Part shown: positions 1 through 7,853 of the stretch, one piece after another
Position numbering within the stretch: position 1 is the stretch's first letter
Layout of the letters: every line of letters begins with the position of its first letter
Assembly (NCBI RefSeq): GCF_022664455.2
Contig: NZ_JAKRKC020000001.1
Location: forward strand, 4,097,001 to 4,161,000
Reading direction: 5' to 3'
DNA: 64,000 nt
Origin: Actinomadura luzonensis
Lineage (GTDB): Bacteria > Actinomycetota > Actinomycetes > Streptosporangiales > Streptosporangiaceae
Program-made: the position numbers and the translations under genes
The notes under the pieces: model-generated
What the model saw: the letters and a program-made list of their open reading frames with translations, nothing else
Database searches by the model: none
Told to the model about the DNA's origin: nothing

Positions 1-1
1 C

Positions 2-505
2 GTCGAGGGCCTGTCCATGCGCAAGCTGGCCGCCGAGCTCGACGTCAACCCGATGTCGCTCTACCACCACGTGGCGAGCAAGGACGCGCTGCTGGAGCTC
101 ATTTGCGCCACGGCGGCGTCCCGGATGAGCCTGCCGCCGGACGACGGCACGCCCTGGCAGGAGCAGCTCCGCGCCCTCGCGCTGGCCTACCACCGGCACG
201 CGCGGCTGCACCCCGCGCTGTGGATCCACGTCCACAACCACCCGCGGATCATCGCCGACCGGCGGCTGTCGCTGTGGCAGGTGCTCGAACGCGTGCTGCG
301 GCTGGCCGGGGTGCCGGAGGAGGAGCTGCGCCGCACCAGCGACGTGCTGCACGCGTTCGTCTCGGGGATCATCCTCGCCGAGCTGCAGGGTCACCTGCCC
401 GACGACCCCGAGGAGACCGGGCGCAGGCTGGCGACCGCGGTCGAGCTCATCGTGCGCGGGCTGGAGGGCGGCGCGGCCGGCGCCCGCCCCGCGGCCCGGG
501 GCTGA
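2..505 (+). CDS. TetR-family transcriptional regulator, 5' end cut by window
   Basis: The frame is open from base 2 and ends with TGA at 503-505. The visible part begins inside the helix-turn-helix: LAAELDVNPMSLYHHVASKD is the typical TetR second helix, turn and recognition helix. About 120 residues of all-helical ligand-binding/dimerisation domain follow, ending in an Ala/Arg tail. The true start lies outside the window, and the ATG at 17 is inside the domain. It would repress nearby genes in response to an unknown ligand. The target is not visible because the upstream DNA is missing. The next gene is convergent and abuts with no gap. Confidence 0.85.
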   Translation, partial: VEGLSMRKLAAELDVNPMSLYHHVASKDALLELICATAASRMSLPPDDGTPWQEQLRALALAYHRHARLHPALWIHVHNHPRIIADRRLSLWQVLERVLRLAGVPEEELRRTSDVLHAFVSGIILAELQGHLPDDPEETGRRLATAVELIVRGLEGGAAGARPAARG

Positions 506-808
506 TCAGCCGGCCGCCTCCCAGACGGACTCGAAGGCGGCCCCGTTGATCTCGGCGAGGTCCCAGATCTCCAGCGGCTGGTCGGTCAGGAAGCCGTCCT
601 GGTCCTGCGGATGGGCCCACCAGTAGCGGCGGGCGGCGCGGTCGGCGCCGACCTCGACCTGCCGGATCGCCCAGTGCTCGCCGTCGCCCTCGACGCTCTC
701 GAACAGCCACACCCGCCCGGTGTCGTCGGCGGTGTGCCAGTAGCGGCGCGGGCTCTCGGACTCGGCGAGCCGCCGCAGCAGCGGCGTGCGATGATCTGGA
801 CCTGCCAC
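506..808 (-). CDS. hypothetical small cytoplasmic protein
   Basis: A 100-residue acidic soluble protein rich in Trp, Asp and Glu, with no signal peptide or membrane segment. I do not recognise the family. Motifs such as RRYWHTADDTGRVWLFE and HWAIRQVEV suggest a compact beta-rich fold. The frame is supported by amino-acid composition and by ending exactly where the convergent TetR gene ends. The start is a GTG 9 bases downstream of the stop of the beta-helix gene, so the two are probably co-transcribed. An ATG at 816 is in another frame. Confidence 0.55.
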   Translation of the reverse strand: MAGPDHRTPLLRRLAESESPRRYWHTADDTGRVWLFESVEGDGEHWAIRQVEVGADRAARRYWWAHPQDQDGFLTDQPLEIWDLAEINGAAFESVWEAAG

Positions 809-817
809 CCGCTCATG

Positions 818-2083
818 CTAGCGGCCGCTCTGGTAGGCGCCCGCGTCCGGCGTGCCGTCGAGCTCGCGGCCCTGCACGTCCTTGGGCCGGGCCCGGCCGC
901 CGCCGAACCAGGCGCCGCCCAGCGGCACGCCCCGGCCGAGGGCCGGCGAGCCGGGCCGCAGCCGCAGGTCGGCGCGGGAGACGAATTTGGGGTCGGCCAC
1001 CACGGACTTCGGCCCCAGCTTGAACCTGATCCGCCCCCGGTAGACGTTGGCGTCGTCGTCGGCGCCCTGGCCGTCCTCCCAGCCGGCCTCGCCGCCGACC
1101 ACGATCACGTTGTTGCGCAGCTTGAGTATCGCGGGCGAGCAGCCGTCGTGGCAGGACCAGCCGACGGTGTCGCGGGCGGGCAGGTAGACCGAGTTGTGCA
1201 CGGCGACGGTGCCCATGACGGGGCCGACGACGTGGCGGGGGCCGCGGGTGATGAGGAAGGAGCCGCGGGAGCGGGAGGAGGTGACGACGTTGAAGGCGAA
1301 GACGTTGCCGGCGGCGGTCCTGCCCTTCTCGGCGCCTAGCTCGGTGAAGGTCTCGTTGTCCCTGGAGACGTTGCGGACGATCAGGTTGCGGTCGCCGTTG
1401 AAGACCTCGACGGCGGCGCCGTCCGCGCCGTAGTCGGCGCTCCTCGCGAAGCTGCCGGTGATGGTGTTGCCGGCGACCACGTTGTCGTCGCCGTTGAGCA
1501 GCACGCCGAAGGCGCCGGAGTCGTTGTCGCCGCCCACGTCGTTGACGCTCATGCGGTCGTTGCCGGTCAGGACGCTGTCGCGGACGATGTTGCGGGAGCC
1601 GATGACCTGCACGCCGGCGATGTTGCGGTCGGCCTGCACGCCGGAGAGCTGGTTGCCGCGGCCCTCGACCCGGAAGCCGGCCCAGCGGCAGCCGGAGGCG
1701 CGCAGGCCGCCGATCCGCCAGTGGTCGCCGCTGACGACCACGCAGTCCTCGTCCGTGCCGGTGATCTTCGCCAGCGGGCCCTTGCCGTAGGCGGTGACGG
1801 TGATGGGCCGGGCCGGGGTGCCCTTGGCGGCGAGGGTGAGCGAGCCGGTGAAGGAGCTGCCGCGCTTGACGGCGACGGTGTCGCCGGGCTTGAGGTCGGC
1901 GGCGTTGACGGCGTCGAGCGACTTCCACGGGGTGCGGGCGCTGGTGCCCGTGGCCGAGTCGTCGCCGGATCTGGAGTCGACGTAGTAGGTGGTGCCCGCA
2001 TGGGCCGAGGCCGCGGCGGCGGGGACAGCGGCGGGGACAGTGGGCAGGAGCGAGGCCATGACGGCTACGGACAGCAACCTCAT
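818..2083 (-). CDS. secreted right-handed parallel beta-helix protein
   Basis: 421 residues. It has an N-terminal Sec signal (MRLLSVAVMASLLPTVPAA, Ala-rich cleavage region near residue 29), then TYYVDSRSGDDSATGTSARTPWKSLDAVNA, the usual opening of secreted beta-helix and pectate-lyase-like proteins. Many short repeats with regularly spaced Asn/Val/Ile follow (NIVRDSVLTGN, DNVVAGNTITGS, RNLIVRNVSRDN), as in NosD/PbH1 coils. It probably acts outside the cell as a polysaccharide lyase or glycan-binding protein. No catalytic site can be assigned, so the substrate is unknown. A CRP-like palindrome lies just upstream. Confidence 0.8.
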   Translation of the reverse strand: MRLLSVAVMASLLPTVPAAVPAAAASAHAGTTYYVDSRSGDDSATGTSARTPWKSLDAVNAADLKPGDTVAVKRGSSFTGSLTLAAKGTPARPITVTAYGKGPLAKITGTDEDCVVVSGDHWRIGGLRASGCRWAGFRVEGRGNQLSGVQADRNIAGVQVIGSRNIVRDSVLTGNDRMSVNDVGGDNDSGAFGVLLNGDDNVVAGNTITGSFARSADYGADGAAVEVFNGDRNLIVRNVSRDNETFTELGAEKGRTAAGNVFAFNVVTSSRSRGSFLITRGPRHVVGPVMGTVAVHNSVYLPARDTVGWSCHDGCSPAILKLRNNVIVVGGEAGWEDGQGADDDANVYRGRIRFKLGPKSVVADPKFVSRADLRLRPGSPALGRGVPLGGAWFGGGRARPKDVQGRELDGTPDAGAYQSGR

Positions 2084-2115
2084 CGGGGCACACCACTATC
2101 TAGTTGAAACGTAAA

Positions 2116-2129
2116 GTGACACAGGTCAC
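2116..2129. promoter_or_regulatory. CRP/FNR-like palindrome upstream of the beta-helix gene
   Basis: GTGACACAGGTCAC fits the GTGA-N6-TCAC core recognised by CRP-family regulators (Streptomyces Crp, corynebacterial GlxR). It lies 33-46 bases upstream of the beta-helix start, overlapping the expected promoter. A second copy of the same core is at 14777-14790. Binding is inferred from the motif only. Confidence 0.45.
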
Positions 2130-2139
2130 AGTAGCGTCT

Positions 2140-3918
2140 TCAGTGCGTGACGCGCCATACGGAGAGTGATGGTCCGTCGCCGGAGATCTCGTCGCCGTCG
2201 GCCGCGTCGTACACGCCTTGCATGCGCACGCCCACCGGAAGGGGCGCGCCGGGGGCCCGGCGGGCGGCCACGACCAGCGTCTCCCGCTCGCTCTCGCGGG
2301 CGAGGACCAGGCAGTCGGCGTCGGCGTGCAGCCAGCGCAGCCCGCCGTGACGCAGCGTGGGCTCGGCGCGGCGCAGGCCGAGCAGGTCGCGGTAGCCGGC
2401 GAGGGTGGCCGCGTCCTGGTCGGCCGGCCGGTTCCAGGGCATGGGGGTGCGCGAGTGCTCGCCGTTGACGCCGGTCAGGCCGAACTCGCTGCCGGCGAAG
2501 ACCATGGGCGTGCCGGGCAGCGTGGCCTGCAGGCCGAGGGCGAGCAGGTGGCGCTCGCGCGAGCCGGTGACCGTGCGGATGCGCGGCGAGTCGTGGGAGT
2601 CGAGGAGCTGCCAGGAGTGCACGAGCGAGCGCCACGACATGGCGGCGGCGAAGGCGCGGAAGGTGGCGAGGGTGGCGGGCCCGTCGCGCTCGGGGACCCC
2701 GCCCGGCACGCCGAGGAAGTGCTCCAGGTCCAGGCCGGGGCCGCGCAGCCAGGCCCAGACGGGGCGGGTGAAGCCGCCGTAGTTCATGGTGCCGTGCCAG
2801 CCGTCGCGGTCGAGGTCGCCGCTCGCGTCGTGGTTGTGCTCGGCGATGAGGGCGGCCTCCGGGCCGAGCGCGGCCCGCAGGTACGCGGCCGCGGCGTGGG
2901 CGTGGTCGTCGGCGCCCCGGCGGCCGGTCATGTTGGCGACGTCCACGCGCCAGCCGTCGAGCGGGCCGAGCCAGCGGGTCAGGACCTCGCGCATGCCCTC
3001 GCGGACGCGGGGGCTGCCCCAGTTGAGCTTCGGCAGCGTCTTGACGCCCCACCAGGAGTCGTAGTCGCCGGTGTCGCGGTCGAAGTAGAACATCTCGCGC
3101 TCGGGGGCGGCGACGTCGGAGACGGCCCGGACGAACCACTCGTGGGTGTCGCCGCAGTGGTTGGTGGTGATGTCGCCGAGCAGGCGCATGCCGCGCGCGT
3201 GCAGCGCGTCCGACAGGCGGCGCAGGGCCGCGTCGCCGCCGAGCAGCGGGTCCACGCGGGCGAAGCTGGCGGCGTCGTAGCGGTGGTTGGAGCGGGCGGG
3301 GAAGAACGGCGTCAGGTAGACGGTGTCGGCGCCGAGGCTCTGGACGTGGTCCAGCCGCCGCACGACGCCGTCGAGGTCGCCGCCGTAGAACTGGCGGGAG
3401 GCGCCGGGCCCGTCGGGGATGACGGGGTCGGCGTCCCAGTCGCGGGGCAGCGCCCAGTCCGGCACGTCGCGCATCGGTCGGGAGCGCTCGAAGCGGTCGG
3501 GGAAGATCTGGTAGACGATCGCGTCGCGCAGCCAGGCCGGCGGCGGCGTGTGGCAGACCAGCCGGAAGTCGGTGGCGTCGGTCACGTCGTGCCGGGCCAG
3601 CCCGGCGGCGCTCAGCCACCGCTGGCCACGCCGGGTGGCCAGCAGGAAGCGGTACGGGGTGACCGGGTTGACGGCGGTGATCTCGGCCCGCCACCAGACG
3701 TCCGGGCCGCCCACCCCGGGGACGTCCCTCGGGGCGGGCGCCGCCTCGGCGTAGCGGGGCTCGCCGTCGTGCACCGCGCGCACGGTCACGCCGGTGACGC
3801 CGGCGGCGAGCGGTGCGCGCAGCCAGAGCGTCACCCGCGCGCCGAGGGCGGGCTCCTGGTCGGGGACGTACAGTGCCGAGCCGTCGTGATGCGGCTCCCC
3901 GAGGTAGCGCAATTCCAC
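2140..3918 (-). CDS. GH13 alpha-glycosidase (cyclomaltodextrinase/neopullulanase-like)
   Basis: 592 residues, no signal peptide, so probably intracellular cleavage of imported maltodextrins. An N-terminal beta-sandwich of about 120 residues precedes the (beta/alpha)8 barrel, as in the CDase/neopullulanase subfamily. Barrel motifs are present: VYQIFPDRF (135-143), GDLDGVVRRLDHVQSLG (180-196), DITTNH (249-254), catalytic Asp326 in GWRVDVAN, Glu360 in LIAEHNHD and Asp443 in LLDSHDSPR. The GTG start follows the malG TAG directly, making it the last gene of the malEFG operon. Confidence 0.9.
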   Translation of the reverse strand: MELRYLGEPHHDGSALYVPDQEPALGARVTLWLRAPLAAGVTGVTVRAVHDGEPRYAEAAPAPRDVPGVGGPDVWWRAEITAVNPVTPYRFLLATRRGQRWLSAAGLARHDVTDATDFRLVCHTPPPAWLRDAIVYQIFPDRFERSRPMRDVPDWALPRDWDADPVIPDGPGASRQFYGGDLDGVVRRLDHVQSLGADTVYLTPFFPARSNHRYDAASFARVDPLLGGDAALRRLSDALHARGMRLLGDITTNHCGDTHEWFVRAVSDVAAPEREMFYFDRDTGDYDSWWGVKTLPKLNWGSPRVREGMREVLTRWLGPLDGWRVDVANMTGRRGADDHAHAAAAYLRAALGPEAALIAEHNHDASGDLDRDGWHGTMNYGGFTRPVWAWLRGPGLDLEHFLGVPGGVPERDGPATLATFRAFAAAMSWRSLVHSWQLLDSHDSPRIRTVTGSRERHLLALGLQATLPGTPMVFAGSEFGLTGVNGEHSRTPMPWNRPADQDAATLAGYRDLLGLRRAEPTLRHGGLRWLHADADCLVLARESERETLVVAARRAPGAPLPVGVRMQGVYDAADGDEISGDGPSLSVWRVTH

Positions 3919-4758
3919 CTATCCCTTGACAGCCCCGGCGGTCAGCCCGGAGACGATGTACTTCTGCAACCAGAGGAACACACCCACGGTGGGAATGGCG
4001 GTAAGCAGCGTGCCCGCGGCGAACATGCCGAAGTTGGCGTTGCGGTGGTCACCGGCGATCATGCCGTACATGCCGACCGCGAGCGTCTTGCTGCCGGGGT
4101 CGCGCAGGAACACGTTGGCCATGAGGAACTCGCTCATGGTGCCGATGAAGGCGAGCAGCGCGGTCACCGCGAGGATCGGCGTGACCAGCGGCATGATGAC
4201 CCGCCAGAAGATCTGCGCGTGCGTGGCGCCGTCCACGGTGGCGGCCTCGTCGAGCTCCTTCGGCACGGTGTCGAGGAAGCCCTTCATGAGCCAGGTGTTC
4301 ACGCCGAGCGCGCCGCCCAGGTAGAGCAGCAGCAGGCCCCACACGGTGTTGAAGCCGAACGCCGGGTACAGCTCGGTCACCTCCGTGAAGATCATGAAGA
4401 TCGTCACGATGGCGAGGAACTGCGGGAACATCTGGATGAGCAGCAGCGCGAGCAGCCCGGCCCGGCGGCCGGCGAAGCGCATGCGGCTGAAGGCGTAGGC
4501 GGCCAGCATCGACAGCAGCAGGCTCGCGAACGACGAGACCAGCGCGATGAACACCGAGTTGAAGAACCAGCGCGCGAACGGATAGGTGTCCGAGCCGAAC
4601 AGGTTCGCGAAGTTGGCCAGGCTCGCCCCGGTCGGCAGCAGCTCGGTGGAGGCGAGCGTGCCGCGCGGGTTGATCGCGGCCGACACCACGAACACGATGG
4701 GGAACAGCGCGAACGCGCAGACGGCGAGCACGAACCCGTGCCTGAGGGCGAGCTTCAC
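3919..4758 (-). CDS. malG: maltose/maltodextrin ABC permease, MalG type
   Basis: 279 residues with six predicted transmembrane segments, the first at LRHGFVLAVCAFALFPIVFVV. The binding-protein-dependent permease loop (EAA motif) reads DEAATVDGATHAQIFWRVIMP, which contacts the ATPase. The C-terminus KYIVSGLTAGAVKG is typical of MalG. The GTG start overlaps the malF stop by four bases (GTGA), showing translational coupling; reading further upstream would run into malF. It forms the membrane channel with MalF. No ATPase gene is in the operon, so a shared MsiK-type ATPase elsewhere is likely. Confidence 0.92.
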   Translation of the reverse strand: MKLALRHGFVLAVCAFALFPIVFVVSAAINPRGTLASTELLPTGASLANFANLFGSDTYPFARWFFNSVFIALVSSFASLLLSMLAAYAFSRMRFAGRRAGLLALLLIQMFPQFLAIVTIFMIFTEVTELYPAFGFNTVWGLLLLYLGGALGVNTWLMKGFLDTVPKELDEAATVDGATHAQIFWRVIMPLVTPILAVTALLAFIGTMSEFLMANVFLRDPGSKTLAVGMYGMIAGDHRNANFGMFAAGTLLTAIPTVGVFLWLQKYIVSGLTAGAVKG

Positions 4759-6329
4759 GCGTAGACCTCCTCCTGCCTGCGGGTGCGGCGGAAGGCGACC
4801 GCCGAGATGAGCGCCACGATGGCGAAGATGAACACCGAGATCGCCGCCGCGAACCCGAACTGCGCCCCGCCCGCGCCGAAGGCCAGCCGGAAGGTGTAGG
4901 TGATGAGCAGGTCGGTGGCGCCGACCTGCGGGCTCGCGGCCGGGAACGGCCCGCCCTCGGTGGTGAGCGCGATGGCGTTGAAGTTGTTGAAGTTGAACGC
5001 GAACGACGAGATCAGCAGCGGCGTCAGCGCGACCAGCAGCAGCGGCAGCGTGACCCGGCGGAAGGCCCGCCACGGGGTCGCGCCGTCGATGGCGGCGGCC
5101 TCGGTCAGCTCGCGCGGGATGGCCTGCAGCGCGCCGGTGGTGACCAGGAACATGTAGGGAAAGCCGAGCCACAGGTTGACCAGGATCACCCCGAGCCGGG
5201 CGGTGCCGGGCTCGCCGAGCCAGTCCACGTGCGTGCCGAGGAGCTGGTTGACCAGGCCGAAGTCGCGGTTGAACAGGTCGCGCCAGACCAGCAGCATGGC
5301 GAAGGCCGGCATCGCGTACGGCAGGATCAGCGCGATCCGGTAGAACCGGGTGCCGCGCATGCGCGGATGGTGCAGCGCCAGCGCCACCCCCATGCCGAGC
5401 GCGAACGTGCCGAGCACCGAGGCCAGCGCGAAGACGACGTTCCAGCCGAGCACGCCGAGGAAGTAGCCGGAGATGGTGGGGTCGGTCAGCGCGCGGGCGA
5501 AGTTGGCGAGGCCGACGTTGACCTGCCAGCCCTGCGCCAGGTGCTCGCCGCGGGCGTTGACGAAGTAGCCCTGCTCCTCGTCGGCGGTCCAGGTGCCGTC
5601 CGGGCCGCGCACGCAGTCGCAGGAGGCGTCGTAGGCGAGCGCGGCGCGGCCCTCGACGGCGCGGCTGAGGCCGTTGGCCTTGATCAGCCCGCCGGGGGTG
5701 GGCACCGCGAAGGCCGAGATGTCCTGGGCGCGGGCGGCGGCCTCGGGCCCCTTGAGCACGGTCAGGCCGGGCGCGGAGACGACCTTGCCGGTCAGGCCCA
5801 GCTCGGCCCCGGCCAGCGGGGTCAGGCCCGCGGGGTCGCCGAGGGAGACCTGCTTGGTCTTCGGGTCCACCAGCAGGAACACCAGCTCGTCGCCGCGCAG
5901 GGCGGGGGTCAGCGCGTACTCGGGCGAGCCGGGCGCCTGGCGGACCGAGCCGGTCTCGATGGCGGTGACCGCCTCGGCCTTGGTGCCGCGGTGCCCGTCG
6001 CCGAAGTTGGTGAACGCGGTGGTCGCCGTGTACACGACGGGGAAGACCTGGAAGGCCAGCAGGAAGATCGTGCCGGGGACGAGGTACTTGGCCGGCACGA
6101 AGCGACGGGTCAGGTACAGGAAGGCGACGGCCGCGGCGGCGGCGCACAGCAGCGTGAGCGCGGCCCATGAGCCCGCGGCGGCGAGCGGCGGCACGGCGTA
6201 CAGCAGGATCGCGGCGGTCACGGCGAGCACCGCGATCCTGCTCACGACGAACGCCGTGGTGATCTCCCGGCGGGGCCGGGCGGGCGGGGTGCTCTCCGCC
6301 CGCGCGGCCTCGCGCACGTCCACAGCCAC
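4755..6329 (-). CDS. malF: maltose/maltodextrin ABC permease, MalF type
   Basis: 524 residues, long for a sugar permease but normal for MalF, which carries a large external loop after the third membrane segment (here about residues 110-260, with CDCVRGPDGTWTADEEQGYF). N-terminal membrane segments are at about 28-85, and the permease segments occupy the second half. The EAA loop is TEAAAIDGATPWRAFRRVTLPLL. It pairs with MalG for uptake of maltose or maltodextrins. The GTG start lies 4 bases after the malE stop. Confidence 0.92.
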   Translation of the reverse strand: MAVDVREAARAESTPPARPRREITTAFVVSRIAVLAVTAAILLYAVPPLAAAGSWAALTLLCAAAAAVAFLYLTRRFVPAKYLVPGTIFLLAFQVFPVVYTATTAFTNFGDGHRGTKAEAVTAIETGSVRQAPGSPEYALTPALRGDELVFLLVDPKTKQVSLGDPAGLTPLAGAELGLTGKVVSAPGLTVLKGPEAAARAQDISAFAVPTPGGLIKANGLSRAVEGRAALAYDASCDCVRGPDGTWTADEEQGYFVNARGEHLAQGWQVNVGLANFARALTDPTISGYFLGVLGWNVVFALASVLGTFALGMGVALALHHPRMRGTRFYRIALILPYAMPAFAMLLVWRDLFNRDFGLVNQLLGTHVDWLGEPGTARLGVILVNLWLGFPYMFLVTTGALQAIPRELTEAAAIDGATPWRAFRRVTLPLLLVALTPLLISSFAFNFNNFNAIALTTEGGPFPAASPQVGATDLLITYTFRLAFGAGGAQFGFAAAISVFIFAIVALISAVAFRRTRRQEEVYA

Positions 6330-6333
6330 GGCG

Positions 6334-7608
6334 TCAGTTGTTCTTGAGCGCGCCGTCGATGGCCTTCTGCGCCGCCGCTGCGGCCTCGGCCGGGTCGCCG
6401 CCCTTGACCGCGGCGTTCTCGGCGATGCCGAACGGCTCCCAGATGGCGGCCATCTCGGGGATGGCGGGCATGGGCGTGCCGTCCTTGCCGGCGTCCATGA
6501 ACTTGGCGGCGTCCGGGTCCTCGGCCTGGACCTGCTGGAGCGCGGCGGTCAGCGCCGGGGGCCGCGGGTCGGCCTTGTACAGGGCCATGGCGACGTCGAC
6601 GTTGGTCACGTAGTTGGCGACGAACTCCTGGGCCAGAGCCTTGCTCTTGCCCTTGGAGGCGACGAAGAAGGTCTGGACGCCGACGAACGGGGTGGCGGGC
6701 TTGCCGTCCTTGAACGACGGGACGGCGCTGATGTCGTAGGACAGGCCGGCCTTCTTGACGTCGGCCATCGCCCACGGGCCGGAGACGAGGTAGGCGCACT
6801 TGCCGCCGGCGAAGTTGACGATGTAGTTCTCGTTCGTGATGGACGTGCGCAGCGCGCCGTCGCCCTTCTCGCCGAGGTCCTTGAGCTTCTCGAACGCCTT
6901 GACCGAGTCCGGGGCGCCGAGCAGCACCTTCTTCGGGTCGGGATCGCCGGTGGCGGTGGCGCCGAACAGCGCGCCGCCGGCCGAGGCGAAGATCGGGTAG
7001 ACGTGGAAGGCGTCGCCCTTCTGGCCGACCGGCAGGCAGAGCACCTCCTTGACCTTGCCGGCCTTCTTGAGCTCCTTGCCCTTGGCGATCATGTCCTCGA
7101 TGGTGGCGGGGGCGTCGGGGGCGAGCTCGGTGTTGCGGATCAGGGCGATGTTCTCCATCGCGTACGGCGCGCCGTAGACCTGGCCGTCGAAGGTGACGGC
7201 CTGCATGGCCTTGGCGGAGAAGGCGGCCTTCTGCTCCTCGGTCAGGGTGACCGGGTCGATGGCGCCGTTCTGCACGAGGTTGCCGATCCAGTCGTGCGCG
7301 CCGATCATGATGTCCGGGCCGCTGCCCTGCTGCGAGGCGGTCAGGAAGGTCGTCTGGTTGTCCTTGCTGATCTCCTTCACCTCGACCGTCACGCCGTTCT
7401 CCTTGCCGAAGGCGTCGGCGAAGGGCTTGAGCGGCTGCACCCGGCTGGGGTCGGCCCAGATGACGAGCGTGCCGCCGCCCGCGGCCGCCGAGGCGGGGGC
7501 GGAGGTGCCGGACGCCGCCGGGGCGGCCGGCTCGGCGCCGCCGCCGCAGGCCGTCGCGGCGAAGGCGAGGGTCGCGAGTGCGGCCACACCCAGAGCACGC
7601 TTGCGCAT
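6334..7608 (-). CDS. malE: maltose/maltodextrin-binding lipoprotein (MalE type)
   Basis: 424 residues. Start chosen at the ATG preceded by AGGAGGT (7612-7618); an in-frame ATG at 7626 has no such site. The signal peptide MRKRALGVAALATLAFAATAC ends in a lipobox with Cys21, so it is a membrane-anchored solute-binding lipoprotein. The mature part has family 1 extracellular solute-binding features (VIWADPSR, PAIPEMAAIWEPFG, C-terminal AAAAAQKAIDGALKNN). It captures maltose/maltodextrin and delivers it to MalFG. It is the first gene of the operon and faces the divergent alpha-glucosidase across shared operators. Confidence 0.92.
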   Translation of the reverse strand: MRKRALGVAALATLAFAATACGGGAEPAAPAASGTSAPASAAAGGGTLVIWADPSRVQPLKPFADAFGKENGVTVEVKEISKDNQTTFLTASQQGSGPDIMIGAHDWIGNLVQNGAIDPVTLTEEQKAAFSAKAMQAVTFDGQVYGAPYAMENIALIRNTELAPDAPATIEDMIAKGKELKKAGKVKEVLCLPVGQKGDAFHVYPIFASAGGALFGATATGDPDPKKVLLGAPDSVKAFEKLKDLGEKGDGALRTSITNENYIVNFAGGKCAYLVSGPWAMADVKKAGLSYDISAVPSFKDGKPATPFVGVQTFFVASKGKSKALAQEFVANYVTNVDVAMALYKADPRPPALTAALQQVQAEDPDAAKFMDAGKDGTPMPAIPEMAAIWEPFGIAENAAVKGGDPAEAAAAAQKAIDGALKNN

Positions 7609-7698
7609 GAGACCTCCTGAGGTCACACAGAAGCAGCGGCGCGCGAGACGCGCGCCGCCGCGGAGGAAAGCCCGAACGTTTCCGGGACGTTAGCGGCT

Positions 7699-7728
7699 CT
7701 TTGCAAGAATTGGAAGAACTTGCGAAAG
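7699..7728. promoter_or_regulatory. inverted repeat, likely LacI-family (MalR-type) operator
   Basis: CTTTGCAAGAA (7699-7709) faces AACTTGCGAAAG (7717-7728), an imperfect palindrome with the CTTGCAA/TTGCAAG core seen in actinomycete maltose-operon operators. It sits between divergent malE and the alpha-glucosidase gene, so it could control both. No LacI-type repressor gene is next to it, so the regulator must be elsewhere. Assignment rests on motif resemblance. Confidence 0.5.
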
Positions 7729-7756
7729 AGCGTTACCAAACGCCTATGTGGCTTCT

Positions 7757-7775
7757 GCAACTTGCGGAAAGTTGC
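7757..7775. promoter_or_regulatory. second inverted repeat in the mal intergenic region
   Basis: GCAACTT (7757-7763) and AAGTTGC (7769-7775) are perfect 7-base arms around GCGGA. It shares the CTTGC core with the repeat at 7699-7728, so it is probably a second operator half of the same system, about 80 bases before the alpha-glucosidase start. Confidence 0.45.
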
Positions 7776-7853
7776 GCTTGACCGGGACGGGCGATCGCGA
7801 CATCCTTCACCAGAACATCACCCGACCACTCGGGTCCCCGGGGAAGGACGATC

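Noticed and set aside
3919..6168. A fused 749-residue permease
   Set aside because: The frame continues upstream of malG only as a shadow of malF. The GTGA overlap at 4755-4758 marks the real malG start.
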